DNA of 7,373 nucleotides from an uncultured Bacteroidota bacterium (lineage in GTDB: Bacteria; Bacteroidota; Bacteroidia; Chitinophagales; Chitinophagaceae). Of the stretch, positions 6,334 to 7,373 are shown in pieces. Where the stretch lies: the NCBI GenBank assembly GCA_903906615.1, contig CAIVKT010000611.1, forward strand, positions 1-7,373, written 5' to 3'. Position numbers and translations under genes: made by a program. Below the pieces are notes generated by a model. It saw only the letters and a program-made list of their open reading frames with translations. It did no database searches and had not been told where the DNA came from. Position 1 is the first letter of the stretch, and the number at the start of each line of letters is the position of its first letter.

Positions 6334-6363
6334 GTAAAATGTCTTGCTTTCTGAAAATTTTAC
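6334..6363 (-). other. A+T-rich inverted repeat downstream of the TPR membrane protein gene
   Basis: GTAAAAT at 6334-6340 and ATTTTAC at 6357-6363 form a perfect 7 bp inverted repeat with a 16-base loop, 14 bp past the stop codon at 6378. It could mark the transcript end or an operator for the OmpA-like gene. A stem this A+T-rich is weak and may be chance. Confidence 0.25.
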
Positions 6364-6377
6364 GATCATTATGGCTG

Positions 6378-7373
6378 TTATTGTTGGCTTTGCCCGGCTA
6401 TCGCTTCATACTTTGCCGCCGAATCCGGCATACCTGCCGCTTTATACGAAGCGGACAGCACTTTGTAAGAAGGAGCAAAGGCAGGATCAACTGACACAGC
6501 CTTTTTAGAATAATAAATAGCCGAATCATATTGTCCCAAATTCCGGTAGCATAGCCCGGCATTGGCATAAAATATCACATTCCCCGGATCTGCGCCTATC
6601 GCCAGCTTATCATACTCAGCAGACTGGCGGTACTTTTTCCAATCAAAGTACATATGCGCCATATTACGCAACAGCCGCACACCACCAAAGCCTTGCTGTT
6701 CCGCCTGTTTATAATGGTACTCGGCAGAGTCGTAGCGCAGCAATACCCAATAAGCATTGCCTATATCATAATGTGCCTTCCGGTAACCGGGATATATAGC
6801 AATGGCCCTGCTTAGATAGCCGACCACTTCTTCTGCCATTTGTGTGTGCTGCACCGGGTCCTTTACATCCAGCATAGCAGTCAGCATCTCATCGCCCAGG
6901 TAGTAGTTGAGGCGGGCATCATTCGGCGCCTTGGCAAGGTCTGTTTTATAGAGCGTGTATTCATCTGCCCAGTCTGTATTACGGTTGATGGTGATCAGCG
7001 AATAAATAATAGCTATAGAAATCATGACACCTCGCACCTTCCCGTCTTTTAGAACAGCCATACCACTACCCTCTTTGCGCCACACCCACTGTTCTATACA
7101 TAATGCTGCAATAAGGCAAAAACCCACCGATGGAAAAAACGTAAACCGCTCGGCCATTGTACAGCCTATCAGGAAAGGAATATTAGAAAACAAGGATATA
7201 CTCACCAGGAAAAACAATCCACCGAATGCATAAGGATCCTTTTCATTTTTAAATAAGCGCCGGATACTGAAAACTATAAGCAATACATAAACAGCCAATG
7301 AGATCAAAACTCCTACATCAGTAAAGTGAGCGTAAGGGATGCTATTGTAAGAATAGTCGCAAATGAGCGGATA
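6378..7373 (-). CDS. TMTC/GT-C-like membrane protein with C-terminal TPR repeats (N-terminus outside the window)
   Basis: The frame is open to the right edge, giving 331 visible residues and no true start. The first residues (YPLICDYSYNSIPYAHFTD) resemble the segment in TMTC-type O-mannosyltransferases that follows DUF1736. Hydrophobic segments lie near 18-38, 48-70, 78-95 and 114-128. AERFTFFPSVGFC at 74-86 closely resembles the conserved AER-x-LY-x-PS-x-G-F-C motif of TMTC proteins. NRNTDWADEYTLYKTDL at 130-146 is the usual link to the repeats. From about residue 152 there are roughly five TPR units, including NAYWVLLRYDSAEYHYKQAE and GLCYRNLGQYDSAIYYSKKA, ending at residue 331. The likely role is a multi-pass inner-membrane glycosyltransferase with TPRs on the far side, perhaps for protein O-glycosylation. 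The catalytic N-terminal region is not visible, so activity cannot be judged; a non-enzymatic TPR membrane protein is the alternative. Confidence 0.75.
   Translation of the reverse strand, partial: YPLICDYSYNSIPYAHFTDVGVLISLAVYVLLIVFSIRRLFKNEKDPYAFGGLFFLVSISLFSNIPFLIGCTMAERFTFFPSVGFCLIAALCIEQWVWRKEGSGMAVLKDGKVRGVMISIAIIYSLITINRNTDWADEYTLYKTDLAKAPNDARLNYYLGDEMLTAMLDVKDPVQHTQMAEEVVGYLSRAIAIYPGYRKAHYDIGNAYWVLLRYDSAEYHYKQAEQQGFGGVRLLRNMAHMYFDWKKYRQSAEYDKLAIGADPGNVIFYANAGLCYRNLGQYDSAIYYSKKAVSVDPAFAPSYKVLSASYKAAGMPDSAAKYEAIAGQSQQ

Noticed and set aside
6303..6494. Small plus-strand frame in and beyond the gap left of the TPR gene
   Set aside because: Most of it overlaps the 3' end of the TPR gene in antisense, and it has no recognisable domain or start signal.
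7305..7307. TTG at 7305-7307 as a start for the TPR membrane protein
   Set aside because: The same frame stays open to the window edge, and the upstream residues continue a conserved TMTC-like segment, so the true start lies beyond 7373.

Overview
The window looks like chromosomal DNA from a member of the Bacteroidota, probably in or near the Chitinophagaceae. Three things point there. The first gene is a MurF-alanine racemase fusion, an arrangement typical of this phylum. The protein families (a short N-acetylglucosamine-kinase-like BadF protein, a DUF1223 protein, OmpA-like proteins with a proline linker) match those seen there. Gene starts lack strong Shine-Dalgarno sequences, two of them are probably TTG, and several are preceded by sequences resembling the TAnnTTTG -7 element of this phylum. 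No protein was compared with a database; all names come from motifs read by eye. There are no RNA genes, insertion sequences, phage genes or CRISPR arrays that I can see.

Layout. Positions 1-1498 (+) hold the 3' part of the bifunctional murF-alr gene. It converges, with an 11 bp gap, on a secreted thioredoxin-like DUF1223 gene (1510-2274, -). A 167 bp gap follows, containing a G+C-rich hairpin (2370-2400) and an 8 bp tandem repeat (2406-2453). The repeat runs into the 3' end of a BadF/NAGK-type kinase gene (2442-3296, -) and supplies its stop codon. A 144 bp divergent intergenic region separates the kinase from a two-gene (+) unit: an LpxR/DUF2219 outer-membrane lipid A deacylase homologue (3441-4406) and an LpxL/HtrB-type acyltransferase (4464-5354). 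The acyltransferase ends one base before the stop codon of a convergent gene for a protein with two OmpA-like domains (5356-6240, -). The right end (6378-7373, -) is the C-terminal part of a membrane protein resembling the TMTC/GT-C O-mannosyltransferase family, with transmembrane segments followed by TPR repeats; its start lies outside the window.

The genes share a cell-envelope theme: peptidoglycan precursor synthesis (MurF-Alr), possible amino-sugar salvage (kinase), lipid A remodelling (deacylase plus acyltransferase), peptidoglycan anchoring (OmpA-like) and possible protein glycosylation (TMTC-like). The best candidate functional unit is the deacylase/acyltransferase pair. The most unusual features are the second OmpA-like domain, which has Cys-Cys where a ligand-binding Asp is expected, and the hairpin-plus-octamer array at the end of the kinase gene. 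I do not see a clearly new multi-gene system here.
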